Assembly: GCA_947167435.1 (NCBI GenBank)
Contig: CAMVIC010000008.1
Location: 1-17,079, forward strand
DNA: 17,079 nt
Direction of reading: 5' to 3'
From: an uncultured Clostridia bacterium
Lineage (GTDB): Bacteria; Bacillota_A; Clostridia; Oscillospirales; Oscillospiraceae
The notes beneath the pieces are model-generated. The model saw only the letters and a list, made by a program, of their open reading frames with translations, was not told the origin of the DNA and did no database searches. Positions within the stretch are counted from its first letter, which is position 1. Each line of letters starts with the position of its first letter. This document shows, one piece after another, positions 1 through 7,461 of the stretch. Both the position numbers and the translations under genes were made by a program.

Positions 1-2
1 GC

Positions 3-1289
3 CCGTACTCCGAGTTCGGCGATCTGCTGACCATGCGTCTGAGCCAGTTCACCGGTGCCGGCTACGGCATCCCCTCCATCCGCAACAAGAGCCAGACCGT
101 GTTCACAAACCACGCCTGGGGCTCCGCTTTCCGCGCCTACGGTTCTCCTCAGTCCTACATGGGCTCTGAGATTGCCATCGACTGCCTGGCCGCCAAGATG
201 GGTATTGATCCCTTCGAAATGCGCGCCATGAACTGCTATAAGGAATCCGAAGGAACCACCATTCCCACCGGTTATCCTCCTGAGGTCTATTGCGAAGAGG
301 CCCTGTTTGACAAGGCCCGCCCGCTGTATGAGGCCGGAAAGAAGAGAGTGGCCGAGAAGAACGCCGCTTCCGACGGTCGTTACAAGTACGGCATCGGCGT
401 GTCCCTTGGTGTTTACGGCTGCGGCCTGGACGGCGTGGACAGCTCCTCTGCCTGCGCAGAGCTGAACCCCGACGGTACCGTCACCATGTACGCCGCCTGG
501 GAGGATCACGGTCAGGGCGCCGATATGGGCGTGCTTGTCTCTGCTCATGAGACTCTGCGTCAGGCCGGCATCAAGCCCGAGCAGATTCGCCTTGTGATGA
601 ACGACACCAAGATCACCCCCAATGCCGGCCCCGCCGGCGGCTCCCGCAGCCAGGTCATGAGCGGCAATGCCTGCCGTCTGGCGGCTGAGAACCTGCTGTC
701 CGAGATGAAGAAGGACGACGGCACCTACCGCACTTACGAGGAAATGGTTGCCGACGGCAAGAAGCTGAAGGTCGAGGGCAACTGGGTTACCACCTTCTGC
801 GCCGACCACCCGATCGACCAGGATACCGCACAGGGCGAGCCCTTTGCCACTTACATGTACACCATCTTCCTGCCAGAGGTCTGTGTGGACACCCAGACCG
901 GCAAGGTCAAGGTGGAGAAGTTCACCGCCGTTGCGGACGTGGGTACCATCATGAACAAGCTTCTGGTGGACGGCAACTTCTACGGCGGCTTGGTGCAGGG
1001 CATCGGCCTGGCCCTCAGCGAAGACTTTGAGGACCTCAGCAAGCATACCAGCCTCCTGAAGTGCGGAATTCCGTACCCCAACGACGTTCCGGATGACATC
1101 GAGCTGCATTACAACGAGACCTACCGTCCCAACGGCCCCTACGGTGCCGCCGGCTGCGGCGAGGCTCCGCTGGATGCTCCGCACCCGGCCATCCTCAACG
1201 CCATCTACAACGCCACCGGCGCCCGCATTACCCGCATCCCGGCCCGCCCGGAGAAGGTGCTTGCCGCGCTGAAGGCACTGGAAGAATAA
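3..1289 (+). CDS. Molybdopterin-dependent aldehyde oxidoreductase (Mop/xanthine dehydrogenase family), C-terminal part, 5' partial
   Basis: The frame is open from base 3 with no upstream stop, so the ATG at 33 is internal and the gene enters from outside the window. The 428 visible residues are the molybdopterin-binding half of a molybdenum hydroxylase, which oxidises an aldehyde or heterocycle with water and passes electrons to Fe-S clusters. Visible marks are FRAYGSPQ (about residues 43-50 of the fragment), GQGADMG, GGSRSQ and GCGEAPL, whose Glu (about 387) fits the catalytic base. That Glu lies 41 residues from the end; Glu869 of the 907-residue D. gigas Mop lies 38 from its end (from memory). 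Substrate cannot be read from the fragment. Codon use is strongly biased (AAG, GGC, CTG), suggesting high expression. A hairpin terminator follows. The family assignment is firm; whether N-terminal 2Fe-2S domains are fused is not visible. Confidence 0.93.
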   Translation, partial: PYSEFGDLLTMRLSQFTGAGYGIPSIRNKSQTVFTNHAWGSAFRAYGSPQSYMGSEIAIDCLAAKMGIDPFEMRAMNCYKESEGTTIPTGYPPEVYCEEALFDKARPLYEAGKKRVAEKNAASDGRYKYGIGVSLGVYGCGLDGVDSSSACAELNPDGTVTMYAAWEDHGQGADMGVLVSAHETLRQAGIKPEQIRLVMNDTKITPNAGPAGGSRSQVMSGNACRLAAENLLSEMKKDDGTYRTYEEMVADGKKLKVEGNWVTTFCADHPIDQDTAQGEPFATYMYTIFLPEVCVDTQTGKVKVEKFTAVADVGTIMNKLLVDGNFYGGLVQGIGLALSEDFEDLSKHTSLLKCGIPYPNDVPDDIELHYNETYRPNGPYGAAGCGEAPLDAPHPAILNAIYNATGARITRIPARPEKVLAALKALEE

Positions 1290-1291
1290 GC

Positions 1292-1320
1292 TTTTCAACG
1301 TAAAAACGCAATGGTATAAT
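1292..1320 (+). promoter_or_regulatory. Probable sigma-A promoter for the redox/radical SAM cassette
   Basis: TTTTCA (1292-1297; 4 of 6 to TTGACA) is separated by 17 bases from a perfect TATAAT (1315-1320). The TG at 1312-1313 gives an extended -10. Transcription would start near 1327, inside the left arm of the overlapping terminator hairpin. Transcripts from this promoter would therefore lack part of that stem and should not be stopped by it. The next gene starts at 1372. Confidence 0.65.
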
Positions 1321-1354
1321 GGGGATGTGGCATTTCGCCACATCCCCAGTTTTC
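1321..1354 (+). terminator. Rho-independent terminator after the molybdenum hydroxylase gene
   Basis: A perfect 11-bp stem, GGGGATGTGGC (1321-1331) with GCCACATCCCC (1337-1347), has a 5-base loop and is followed by AGTTTTC. The T-run is short, so termination may be partial. It lies 32 bases after the aldehyde oxidoreductase stop codon and overlaps the start site of the following promoter. Confidence 0.7.
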
Positions 1355-1371
1355 ACAGAGGAGGCGCAGCA

Positions 1372-3666
1372 ATGCCACAGATTCAGGAACGGGGATCAAC
1401 CCATGTATATAAGGTAAACAAGATCTCACGGGAGGAGATCGAGGGGATGGTATCGCTCTGCGTCCATGAGCAGCCGCCCTTCTGCAACGCCGCCTGCCCT
1501 CTGAAGCTGGACACCCGCGCCATGCTCGGCGCGGTCGCGTCCGGAGATTTCAGAAAAGCCCTGCAGCTTTATGAGAAAATTTCGCCATTTCCGTTGATCC
1601 TGTCACAGGGCTGCGAAGCGCCCTGCGAGACAAAGTGCCGCCTTTGCGAGATTGGGGACGGAGTGGCTGTGCGCGCGGTAGAGGCGGCTGTGGCCCGTTA
1701 CGGTGAGGCATCCCGGGGCGGCAGCGTCTTTCGCACCACAAAGCGCAAAACCGTGGCGATTTTCGGGTCCGGTCTCTTTACACTGCTTCTGGCAGGAGAA
1801 CTGGAAAAAAAGGCCTATCCGCTGACCGTTTTCTGCGAGCAGGAGAGCCTGGAGACTTATCTGTGTGCCGCCGCACCATTCCTTGACGAGGAGGCTTTCG
1901 CCCTGGAATTGAAGCGGCTGCGGCGCAAAGAGATTCAATTTGAATTTGACAGCCGGATTGACCGCATTTTCCTGGAGGATATACGGGGAAGATTTGACGT
2001 TCTTTGCGCCTCCGAAACCGTTATGCACGCGGCCTTTCCAGAGGCAGCGTGGGAAGAGGCCATCCTATTCAGCCGGCAGGAGCAGATGGTTACAGCTCCG
2101 GAAGCGGGCGTCATGGCAACGGCGCTCAACGCAAAGAAGGCCGCGCTGACAGTAGACAGGCTTGCGCAGAACCTGGATCCGTATAACAGCCGCGGACAGG
2201 AGGGCGCCTGCGAAAGCAGGCTCTATACCGATCTGAGTCAGGCCGAAAAGAGAGTACGTGTCCCGATGACCGGCGCTTTCTACAGCAGGGAAGAGGCGGC
2301 GGCGGAAGCAGGCCGCTGCATCCAGTGCAGCTGTGAGGAATGCCTGAAAAGCTGTGCGTATCTGGCCCATTATAAAAAATATCCAGGTCTTCTCGCCAAG
2401 GAGATCTACAATAATACCCAGATCATAATGGGCGATCACCAGATGAACAAACCCATGAACAGCTGTTCTCTCTGCGGACAGTGTACTGTGGTCTGTCCAA
2501 GCGGATTCGATATGGCTCATGTCTGTCATGTTTCAAGGCAGAACATGGTTTCAACGGATAAGATGCCTCTGGCGCCTCATGAGTTTGCTCTGCTGGACAT
2601 GCTGTTTTCCAACGGTGATGCCTTCCTGTGCCGACCCCAGCCGGGCTATGAAAGGTGCAAATATGTCTTTTTCCCAGGCTGCCAGGCGGCAGCCATCGCG
2701 CCGGAGACGGTAGAAGCCGCCTATCTGGATCTGTGCCGGCGCCTGGACGGCGGTGTTGCCTTGTCGCTGGGCTGCTGCGGCGCCATCTGCGATTGGGCCG
2801 GGCGGTATGAGATGTACGATCAGACCCGGGAATTCCTTGACAGGGAACTGGGCAAGCTGGGGGACCCGATCATCATTGCCGGCTGTCCCAGCTGCCGGAA
2901 GGAACTGAACGGGCAGGGACACGATGGCATTCTCGGCATCTGGGACGTTTTGCTTCAGATCGGGCTGCCGGAAGGCGCGCGGAAGCTCGAACGCCCTATG
3001 GCCCTGCATGACGCCTGCGGCGCACGGGGCGACGAACAGACGCAATCCGCCATACGCCGGATTGCCCGGCAGCTGGGCTGTACGCTGGAGGATACGCCCT
3101 ACAGCGGCGACCGTTCACCATGCTGCGGCTACGGCGGCCTGACCGCCTATGCAAACCGGGAACTGGCGGCAGAGATGACCGAAAAGTGCCTGGAACGGTC
3201 GGATGCGCCCTATCTCTCTTACTGCATGGCCTGCAGGGACCGATTCGCCCGACAGGGGAGGGAGTCCCGTCATCTGCTGGAGCTGGTCTATGGCACCGAC
3301 GCGGGCGCCCCGCCGGACATCAGCGAGAAGCGATGGAATCGGCTGACCCTGAAAAACAAACTGCTGCGTGAGCTTTGGCTGGAGGAGCCCATGGAAAAGA
3401 AGCTGGACTTTGAACTGCAATATACCGACGAGGCAAGACGGATGATGGACGAACGCATGATCCTGACCGAGGACGTAATCGCCGTCCTGGAGGGATTTCG
3501 CCAGAATGGGGAAGCAGTGCTGGATGCTGACAGCGGATTGATGGTGGCACGCAGACGCGTGGGGAATGCTACTTTCTGGGTTAAGTTTACCCGCGAGGAT
3601 GAGAATGCCTATATCGTACATAGCGCATACAGTCATCGGATGCAGGTAGTCAGACGGGAGGGTTGA
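1372..3666 (+). CDS. GltD-like / 4Fe-4S dicluster / CCG-domain redox protein (DVU_1558-like)
   Basis: 764 residues starting at ATG 1372, which follows AGAGGAGG at 1357-1364; an in-frame upstream ATG at 1327 sits in the terminator and is rejected. Order of parts: a GltD-type N-terminal Fe-S domain (C30, C38, C42 and CEAPCETKCRLC at about 80-91); a Rossmann-like segment at about 125-300 with GSGLFTL in place of a clean GxGxxG; CIQCSCEECLKSC near 320-330; a ferredoxin motif CSLCGQCTVVCP from residue 365; two GlpC/HdrB-type CCG domains with GCCG and CCGYGG; and a C-terminal stretch of about 90 residues I do not recognise. It probably moves electrons between a soluble donor and a cassette partner. 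From memory it matches the family named pyridine nucleotide-disulfide oxidoreductase/dicluster-binding protein, found near selenoprotein genes and DVU_1558. The direction of electron flow is unknown. Confidence 0.85.
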   Translation: MPQIQERGSTHVYKVNKISREEIEGMVSLCVHEQPPFCNAACPLKLDTRAMLGAVASGDFRKALQLYEKISPFPLILSQGCEAPCETKCRLCEIGDGVAVRAVEAAVARYGEASRGGSVFRTTKRKTVAIFGSGLFTLLLAGELEKKAYPLTVFCEQESLETYLCAAAPFLDEEAFALELKRLRRKEIQFEFDSRIDRIFLEDIRGRFDVLCASETVMHAAFPEAAWEEAILFSRQEQMVTAPEAGVMATALNAKKAALTVDRLAQNLDPYNSRGQEGACESRLYTDLSQAEKRVRVPMTGAFYSREEAAAEAGRCIQCSCEECLKSCAYLAHYKKYPGLLAKEIYNNTQIIMGDHQMNKPMNSCSLCGQCTVVCPSGFDMAHVCHVSRQNMVSTDKMPLAPHEFALLDMLFSNGDAFLCRPQPGYERCKYVFFPGCQAAAIAPETVEAAYLDLCRRLDGGVALSLGCCGAICDWAGRYEMYDQTREFLDRELGKLGDPIIIAGCPSCRKELNGQGHDGILGIWDVLLQIGLPEGARKLERPMALHDACGARGDEQTQSAIRRIARQLGCTLEDTPYSGDRSPCCGYGGLTAYANRELAAEMTEKCLERSDAPYLSYCMACRDRFARQGRESRHLLELVYGTDAGAPPDISEKRWNRLTLKNKLLRELWLEEPMEKKLDFELQYTDEARRMMDERMILTEDVIAVLEGFRQNGEAVLDADSGLMVARRRVGNATFWVKFTREDENAYIVHSAYSHRMQVVRREG

Positions 3667-3668
3667 AA

Positions 3669-3890
3669 ATGGCAATTGAAAAAAACTACTATACGATTGA
3701 CCCGCTCGGTAAACTCCGCTGCGTGAAATGCGACGTGCCCCTGATAAAGGGAAAGGCAAAATTCATGTATCTGGATAACGGCTTTCCGGTGGAACTGCCG
3801 GTTTGCCCGGTCTGCGGCTTTGTTTACGTGCCGGAGGAACTGGCTCTGGGCAAGGTGGCGTCCGTCGAACGGGCGCTTGAGGACAAATGA
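3669..3890 (+). CDS. Small CxxC redox/zinc-ribbon protein (DVU_1557-like)
   Basis: 73 residues. ATG 3669 is chosen because GGGAGGG (3656-3662) lies 6 bases upstream; an in-frame TTG at 3663 overlaps that site. The gene starts 2 bases after the previous stop and its own stop overlaps the next start (ATGA). The protein has two Cys pairs, CVKC and CPVCG, separated by about 28 residues, then FVYVPEELALGKV. Four Cys arranged this way could bind one metal or act as two dithiols. It has no signal peptide or membrane segment. From memory it corresponds to the DVU_1557 family redox protein, always a short cassette member. Its molecular role is not established; the name rests on context and Cys pattern. 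Confidence 0.8.
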   Translation: MAIEKNYYTIDPLGKLRCVKCDVPLIKGKAKFMYLDNGFPVELPVCPVCGFVYVPEELALGKVASVERALEDK

Positions 3891-4417
3891 ACGGTCATCC
3901 GGGCGGAACAGAGCACACCATCCGGCTTCTGAAGCTGGCAGGGCTTCCGGACGGTGCGCGCATTCTCGACATGGGCGCAGGAGCCGGAGATGCAGTGCAT
4001 CTGGCAGAGCAGATGGGCTATACGGCGGAAGGAATCGACCTTGCACCGCGCTCGAAGTCGGTCAGACAGGGCGACCTGTTGTGTACTCATTATGCAGACG
4101 GCAGTTTTGATGCCGTGCTGAGCCAGTGCGCGTTTTTCCTCAGCGGCGATATTCCCGCTGCATTGCGGGAAGCAAAGCGCATTCTACGGCCGGGCGGCCT
4201 GCTGCTGCTCTCCGATGTGTTCTTTAGGCCTCCGGAGCAGTTGCTTTCAGAGTCTGGTTTTGCGCTGCGATACCGGGAGAATATGACGGAGCAATGGCGT
4301 GACTATTATCTGGAGGCGCTTTGGCGGGAAGAAACAATCTGCTGCGAAGTGCCCCACGGAGTGTGCGAATACTGGCTATTGATTGCGGAAAGGAGAGATG
4401 GGGATGGATCTGTTTGA
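3887..4417 (+). CDS. trsM: Class I SAM-dependent methyltransferase (TrsM-like, DVU_1556 family)
   Basis: 176 residues starting at ATG 3887, which shares ATGA with the upstream stop; GAGG at 3879-3882 serves as ribosome site. A compact Rossmann methyltransferase: motif I ILDMGAGAGDAV (about 26-37), an acidic end of strand 2 in EGIDLAP, FDAVLSQCAFFL as motif II region, and KRILRPGGLLLLSDV as the post-II motif. At this length it has only the catalytic fold and no added substrate domain. The N-terminus HPGGTEHTIRLL resembles what I remember of the cassette methyltransferases called TrsM. The substrate is unknown; given its neighbours it could be a small thiol/selenol metabolite or a protein partner (inference). 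The symbol is assigned from memory by context and should be treated as provisional. Confidence 0.82.
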   Translation: MNGHPGGTEHTIRLLKLAGLPDGARILDMGAGAGDAVHLAEQMGYTAEGIDLAPRSKSVRQGDLLCTHYADGSFDAVLSQCAFFLSGDIPAALREAKRILRPGGLLLLSDVFFRPPEQLLSESGFALRYRENMTEQWRDYYLEALWREETICCEVPHGVCEYWLLIAERRDGDGSV

Positions 4418-4832
4418 TCGGGTGATGGAGTTATCACGCTACGGATATTTCTGCTCACAGATCCTCGCAATTTTGATGCTGGAAGTCACCGGAGAGGAAA
4501 ACCCCGGTCTTGTGAAAGCCATGGGCGGACTCAACGGCGGCGTAGGCTTTTCACAGAACTGCTGCGGCTGTATGACCGGCGGCGTCTGTGTTCTCTCTTA
4601 CTTCACCGGAAAGAGTGAAGACACGGGTTATGAGGATCCCCAGCACAAACCGGCCATGGAGGAATTCACCGAATGGTTTGAAGAAGAGATGACGGCTGAG
4701 TTTGGCGGGATTGACTGCCGGGATATTACAAAGGGAAATCCGGCAAAACGGGTAGAATTCTGCCCACAGATTATCGCATCGAGCTTCGAAAAATGCATGG
4801 AAATTCTGGAGAATCGGGGATTGCTGCCATGA
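4404..4832 (+). CDS. C-GCAxxG-C-C family protein (DVU_1555-like)
   Basis: 142 residues. ATG 4404 is preferred because AGGAG (4391-4395) lies 8 bases upstream; an ATG at 4398 is only 2 bases from it. The start lies 14 bases inside the end of the methyltransferase gene. The protein shows the family pattern: an early Cys (C17), MGGLNGGVGF at about 40-49, then a Cys cluster NCCGCMTGGVC (C53, C54, C56, C62), and later lone Cys residues in IDCRD and EFCPQI. Family members are small anaerobic proteins thought to bind an Fe-S or other metal centre through these cysteines; function is not established. In D. vulgaris the cassette copy is, from memory, DVU_1555. Its stop overlaps the radical SAM start, so stoichiometric co-translation is likely. 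Confidence 0.85.
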   Translation: MDLFDRVMELSRYGYFCSQILAILMLEVTGEENPGLVKAMGGLNGGVGFSQNCCGCMTGGVCVLSYFTGKSEDTGYEDPQHKPAMEEFTEWFEEEMTAEFGGIDCRDITKGNPAKRVEFCPQIIASSFEKCMEILENRGLLP

Positions 4833-6151
4833 TTTTCGGAAAAACCGAAAGTGTGTGTCCGGTATGCCTGCGCGTTTTGACGGCGGAAAAGCGTTCCGGG
4901 CCGGAGGGCATATACTTGGATAAAACGTGTCCGGAGCACGGTCCTTTCTCCTCCCTGATCTGGGAAGGAGATTTGCGGTCCTATCTGCGGTGGAACACGA
5001 CAAACAGCGCCGTGGAGCGCGCGGTGCATGGCAAAGAATACGAACGCGGCTGCCCTTATGACTGCGGGCTCTGTGAAGAGCATCGGAGCAAGGGCTGCTG
5101 TGTGCTTTTGGAACTGACAAAACGCTGCAACCTTCACTGCCCGGTATGCTTTGCCTCAGCAGGAGAAGGCGAGGGAAGGGACCTGACACTGGGGGAAATC
5201 GAACAGCAGTATGCGTATTTGATCTCCCATGGCGGTCCCTTCAACATTCAGTTGTCAGGCGGAGAGCCCACCGTGCGGGACGATCTGCCGCAGATTATCC
5301 GGCTTGGCCGTGAAAAAGGGTTTTCCTTTTTCCAACTGAATACCAATGGCTTGCGCCTTGCAGCGGAACCGGACTATGCCGGAAGCCTGAAAGCGGCAGG
5401 CCTCAGCACGGTTTTTCTTCAGTTCGACGGAGTTACGGACGATGTATATGAGACGCTGCGGGGCAGAGCGTTGTTTGAGGAAAAAAAGCGAGCCGTTGAA
5501 AACTGTGCTTCTGCGGGGCTCGGCGTCGTGCTGGTTCCGGTAATTGCGGCCGGTGTCAACGAGGGCCAGGTCGGGATGATTCTTCAGTATGCGCTCTCGC
5601 ATATGCCCGCTGTTCGGGGCGTACACTTCCAACCCATGAGCTATTTCGGTCGGTACGGGATGAAGAGACCTGATAAGCCCGTGACCATACCCAAAATGCT
5701 GCGTCTTATAGAGAAACAGACGGGAGGACTGTTCCATGCTTCCGACTTTGTCGGGGGGGGCGCGGAAAATCCCTATTGTTCCTTCCACGCAAGCTATCTC
5801 CGCAAGGAGGACGGCGGCCTGAAAGCCCTGAAACACAAGGCGGGCAACGGCTGCTGCTGCGTCAGCTCCGACGACTCCAGGCAGGCGGTGGCCGGCCAGT
5901 GGAGCGGGGAGACGGAACAATTTGCACAGGACGGAGAACTGCAGGAGACCTCAGCGCTGGATGCCTTTCTGGAGCATGCGCGGCTGAACACCTTCACCGT
6001 CTCCGGCATGGTGTTCCAGGACGCATGGAATCTGGATCTTCAGCGCCTGCAGCGCTGCTATATCTGCGAGATGGACAGCCGGCACGGTATGGTGCCGTTC
6101 TGCGCCTATAATCTGACCGACACCGAAGGGAGAGCACTGTACCGCGAATGA
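4829..6151 (+). CDS. trsS: Radical SAM protein, TrsS-like (Tes/MJ0619-type architecture), cysteine form
   Basis: 440 residues from ATG 4829, which shares ATGA with the upstream stop; an in-frame ATG at 4793 would add 12 residues inside the previous gene and lacks a better ribosome site. Order of motifs: an N-terminal zinc-ribbon-like CPVC (C10, C13) with CPEHG (C34); GCPYDCGLCEEH (C75, C79, C82); the radical SAM triad CNLHCPVC (C100, C104, C107); LSGGEP; and a C-terminal RCYIC with PFCAYNLT. This layout resembles the archaeal tetraether synthase/MJ0619 group, whose members activate inert C-H bonds with extra Fe-S clusters. The cassette family I remember as TrsS includes selenoprotein members; here every candidate position is ordinary Cys and the frame has no internal UGA. 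The substrate is unknown. Confidence 0.85.
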   Translation: MIFGKTESVCPVCLRVLTAEKRSGPEGIYLDKTCPEHGPFSSLIWEGDLRSYLRWNTTNSAVERAVHGKEYERGCPYDCGLCEEHRSKGCCVLLELTKRCNLHCPVCFASAGEGEGRDLTLGEIEQQYAYLISHGGPFNIQLSGGEPTVRDDLPQIIRLGREKGFSFFQLNTNGLRLAAEPDYAGSLKAAGLSTVFLQFDGVTDDVYETLRGRALFEEKKRAVENCASAGLGVVLVPVIAAGVNEGQVGMILQYALSHMPAVRGVHFQPMSYFGRYGMKRPDKPVTIPKMLRLIEKQTGGLFHASDFVGGGAENPYCSFHASYLRKEDGGLKALKHKAGNGCCCVSSDDSRQAVAGQWSGETEQFAQDGELQETSALDAFLEHARLNTFTVSGMVFQDAWNLDLQRLQRCYICEMDSRHGMVPFCAYNLTDTEGRALYRE

Positions 6152-7353
6152 ACCACTCCAGACTGGATGCTCTTATTATGGAGCAGGAACAAGTGAATCA
6201 TCTGGACAGGGAGACAATCGAAGCGATTCAACTCAAAAAGTTGAATCGTCTTCTTACCCGTGAAAAAACGCGCTGCGGCTTCTATCAGGGCCTTCCGGAG
6301 CAGCTTGATCAATTGTCGGAGCTTTCAGCGCTTCCTTTTACCACGGCGGAAGACCTGTCCCGCTGCGCGGCAGGTTTGCTGCTGACTTCTCAAAGCATGG
6401 TGGAAAGGGTAGTGTCTGATGCTACTTCCGGCACCACCGGCGCCGCCAAGCGGGTGTTTTATACAAAACAGGACCTGGAAAACACCGTGCGTCTCTATAT
6501 GGCCGGTCTTGGAGAACTGATTGGTGTCGGCAGCGTCACGATGATCTGCTTTCCGTTTTCCGGGCCTTTCGGTCTGGGTGAGCTGATCGCTGAGGCAGTA
6601 ATGCGCCTTGGCGCGAGGCCGTTGAAGCCGGGCATGAATCTGAGCTACGGAGAATACCAGGATATTCTGGAGCGGGAAAAGCCGGATACCTTCGTGGGCA
6701 TGCCGGTACAGCTGCTGTCCATACTCCGCTTTTGCGGAAAAGGAAGTCTGAAACGGGCGCTTGTCAGCGGTGATGCCTGCCCGGACAGTGTGATCAGCGG
6801 CTGTGAGACGCTGCTGGGTACCCGGCTGTTTCCTCACTATGGCTCCCGGGAAATGGGGATGGCCGGAGCGATTACCTGTCCCGCCCATGAGGGTATGCAT
6901 CTGCGAGAGCACTGCGTGATCGCGGAGATCGTTGATGAACATGGGACTGTGCTGCCCAGAGGAAGCAGCGGTGAATTGGTAATTACCACAGTGGGCATGG
7001 ATGCGATGCCCCTAATCCGGTATCGCACGGGGGACATTACACGGATTCTGCCGGAACCCTGCCCCTGCGGCAGCGAGACTCTGCGGCTGGATCGAATCAC
7101 CCGCAGGGAAAACAGCGTGCTGTCACAGTTGGAGGAGCGGATGTTTTCACTGGAGAAACTGGTGGATTACTGTGTCGAGCAAAAAAGCGGAACACTTTTC
7201 ATGAAGGCCCTCGTTTTGCCAGGACTGTCGGCGGAGGCGATTAAAGAGAGGCTTGCTTCAATTCTGCCGGATACCGTGCTCAGCATATCGATAACACCCG
7301 CAGCCGCGTCTGACCGGACGATGTATCCAGGCAAGCGAAAGATTCTGGGTTGA
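6148..7353 (+). CDS. Short PaaK-like AMP-forming CoA ligase (DVU_1553-like)
   Basis: 401 residues from ATG 6148, overlapping the radical SAM stop (ATGA). A member of the adenylate-forming superfamily nearest phenylacetate-CoA ligases: phosphate loop SDATSGTTGAAKR (about 90-102), YGSREMGMAG (from 231), LVITTVG, and RYRTGD (292-296), whose Asp holds the AMP ribose. The CPAHEG and EPCPCGSE segments carry Cys residues often seen in PaaK relatives. It would adenylate a carboxylate and pass it to a thiol such as CoA. PaaK is about 430-440 residues, so the C-terminal lid is short but the ending in KRKILG fits an intact catalytic-lysine region. Last gene of the cassette. The acid it activates is unknown; no carboxylate pathway gene lies beside it. 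The DVU_1553 link is from memory. Confidence 0.83.
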   Translation: MNHSRLDALIMEQEQVNHLDRETIEAIQLKKLNRLLTREKTRCGFYQGLPEQLDQLSELSALPFTTAEDLSRCAAGLLLTSQSMVERVVSDATSGTTGAAKRVFYTKQDLENTVRLYMAGLGELIGVGSVTMICFPFSGPFGLGELIAEAVMRLGARPLKPGMNLSYGEYQDILEREKPDTFVGMPVQLLSILRFCGKGSLKRALVSGDACPDSVISGCETLLGTRLFPHYGSREMGMAGAITCPAHEGMHLREHCVIAEIVDEHGTVLPRGSSGELVITTVGMDAMPLIRYRTGDITRILPEPCPCGSETLRLDRITRRENSVLSQLEERMFSLEKLVDYCVEQKSGTLFMKALVLPGLSAEAIKERLASILPDTVLSISITPAAASDRTMYPGKRKILG

Positions 7354-7402
7354 GGCCTGCCTGTCATGAGCTGTCAGGTTATCCTATTGTACCTGATATG
7401 CT

Positions 7403-7431
7403 TTGACAAATATTGGACCCGCCAGTAGAAT
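7403..7431 (+). promoter_or_regulatory. Near-consensus sigma-A promoter for the DUF3990 gene
   Basis: TTGACA (7403-7408, perfect) and TAGAAT (7426-7431, 5 of 6) are separated by the ideal 17 bases. Transcription would start near 7438, leaving a 24-base leader that carries AAAGGAGG (7447-7454). This implies strong, independent expression of the DUF3990 gene. Confidence 0.8.
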
Positions 7432-7461
7432 ATAAAAAGAGGACAGAAAGGAGGACCGGCC

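Noticed and set aside
2551..3045. Minus-strand open frame inside the dicluster gene
   Set aside because: Shadow of a gene with strong Cys motifs; no ribosome site or recognisable domain.
4793..4828. Upstream ATG for the TrsS-like protein
   Set aside because: The extra residues lie inside the previous gene and precede the family's conserved N-terminus; the ATGA overlap at 4829 fits the operon's pattern.
7354..7380. Hairpin after the CoA ligase gene as a terminator
   Set aside because: The repeated CTGTCA units are direct rather than inverted; only about 4 bp pair and no T-run follows.
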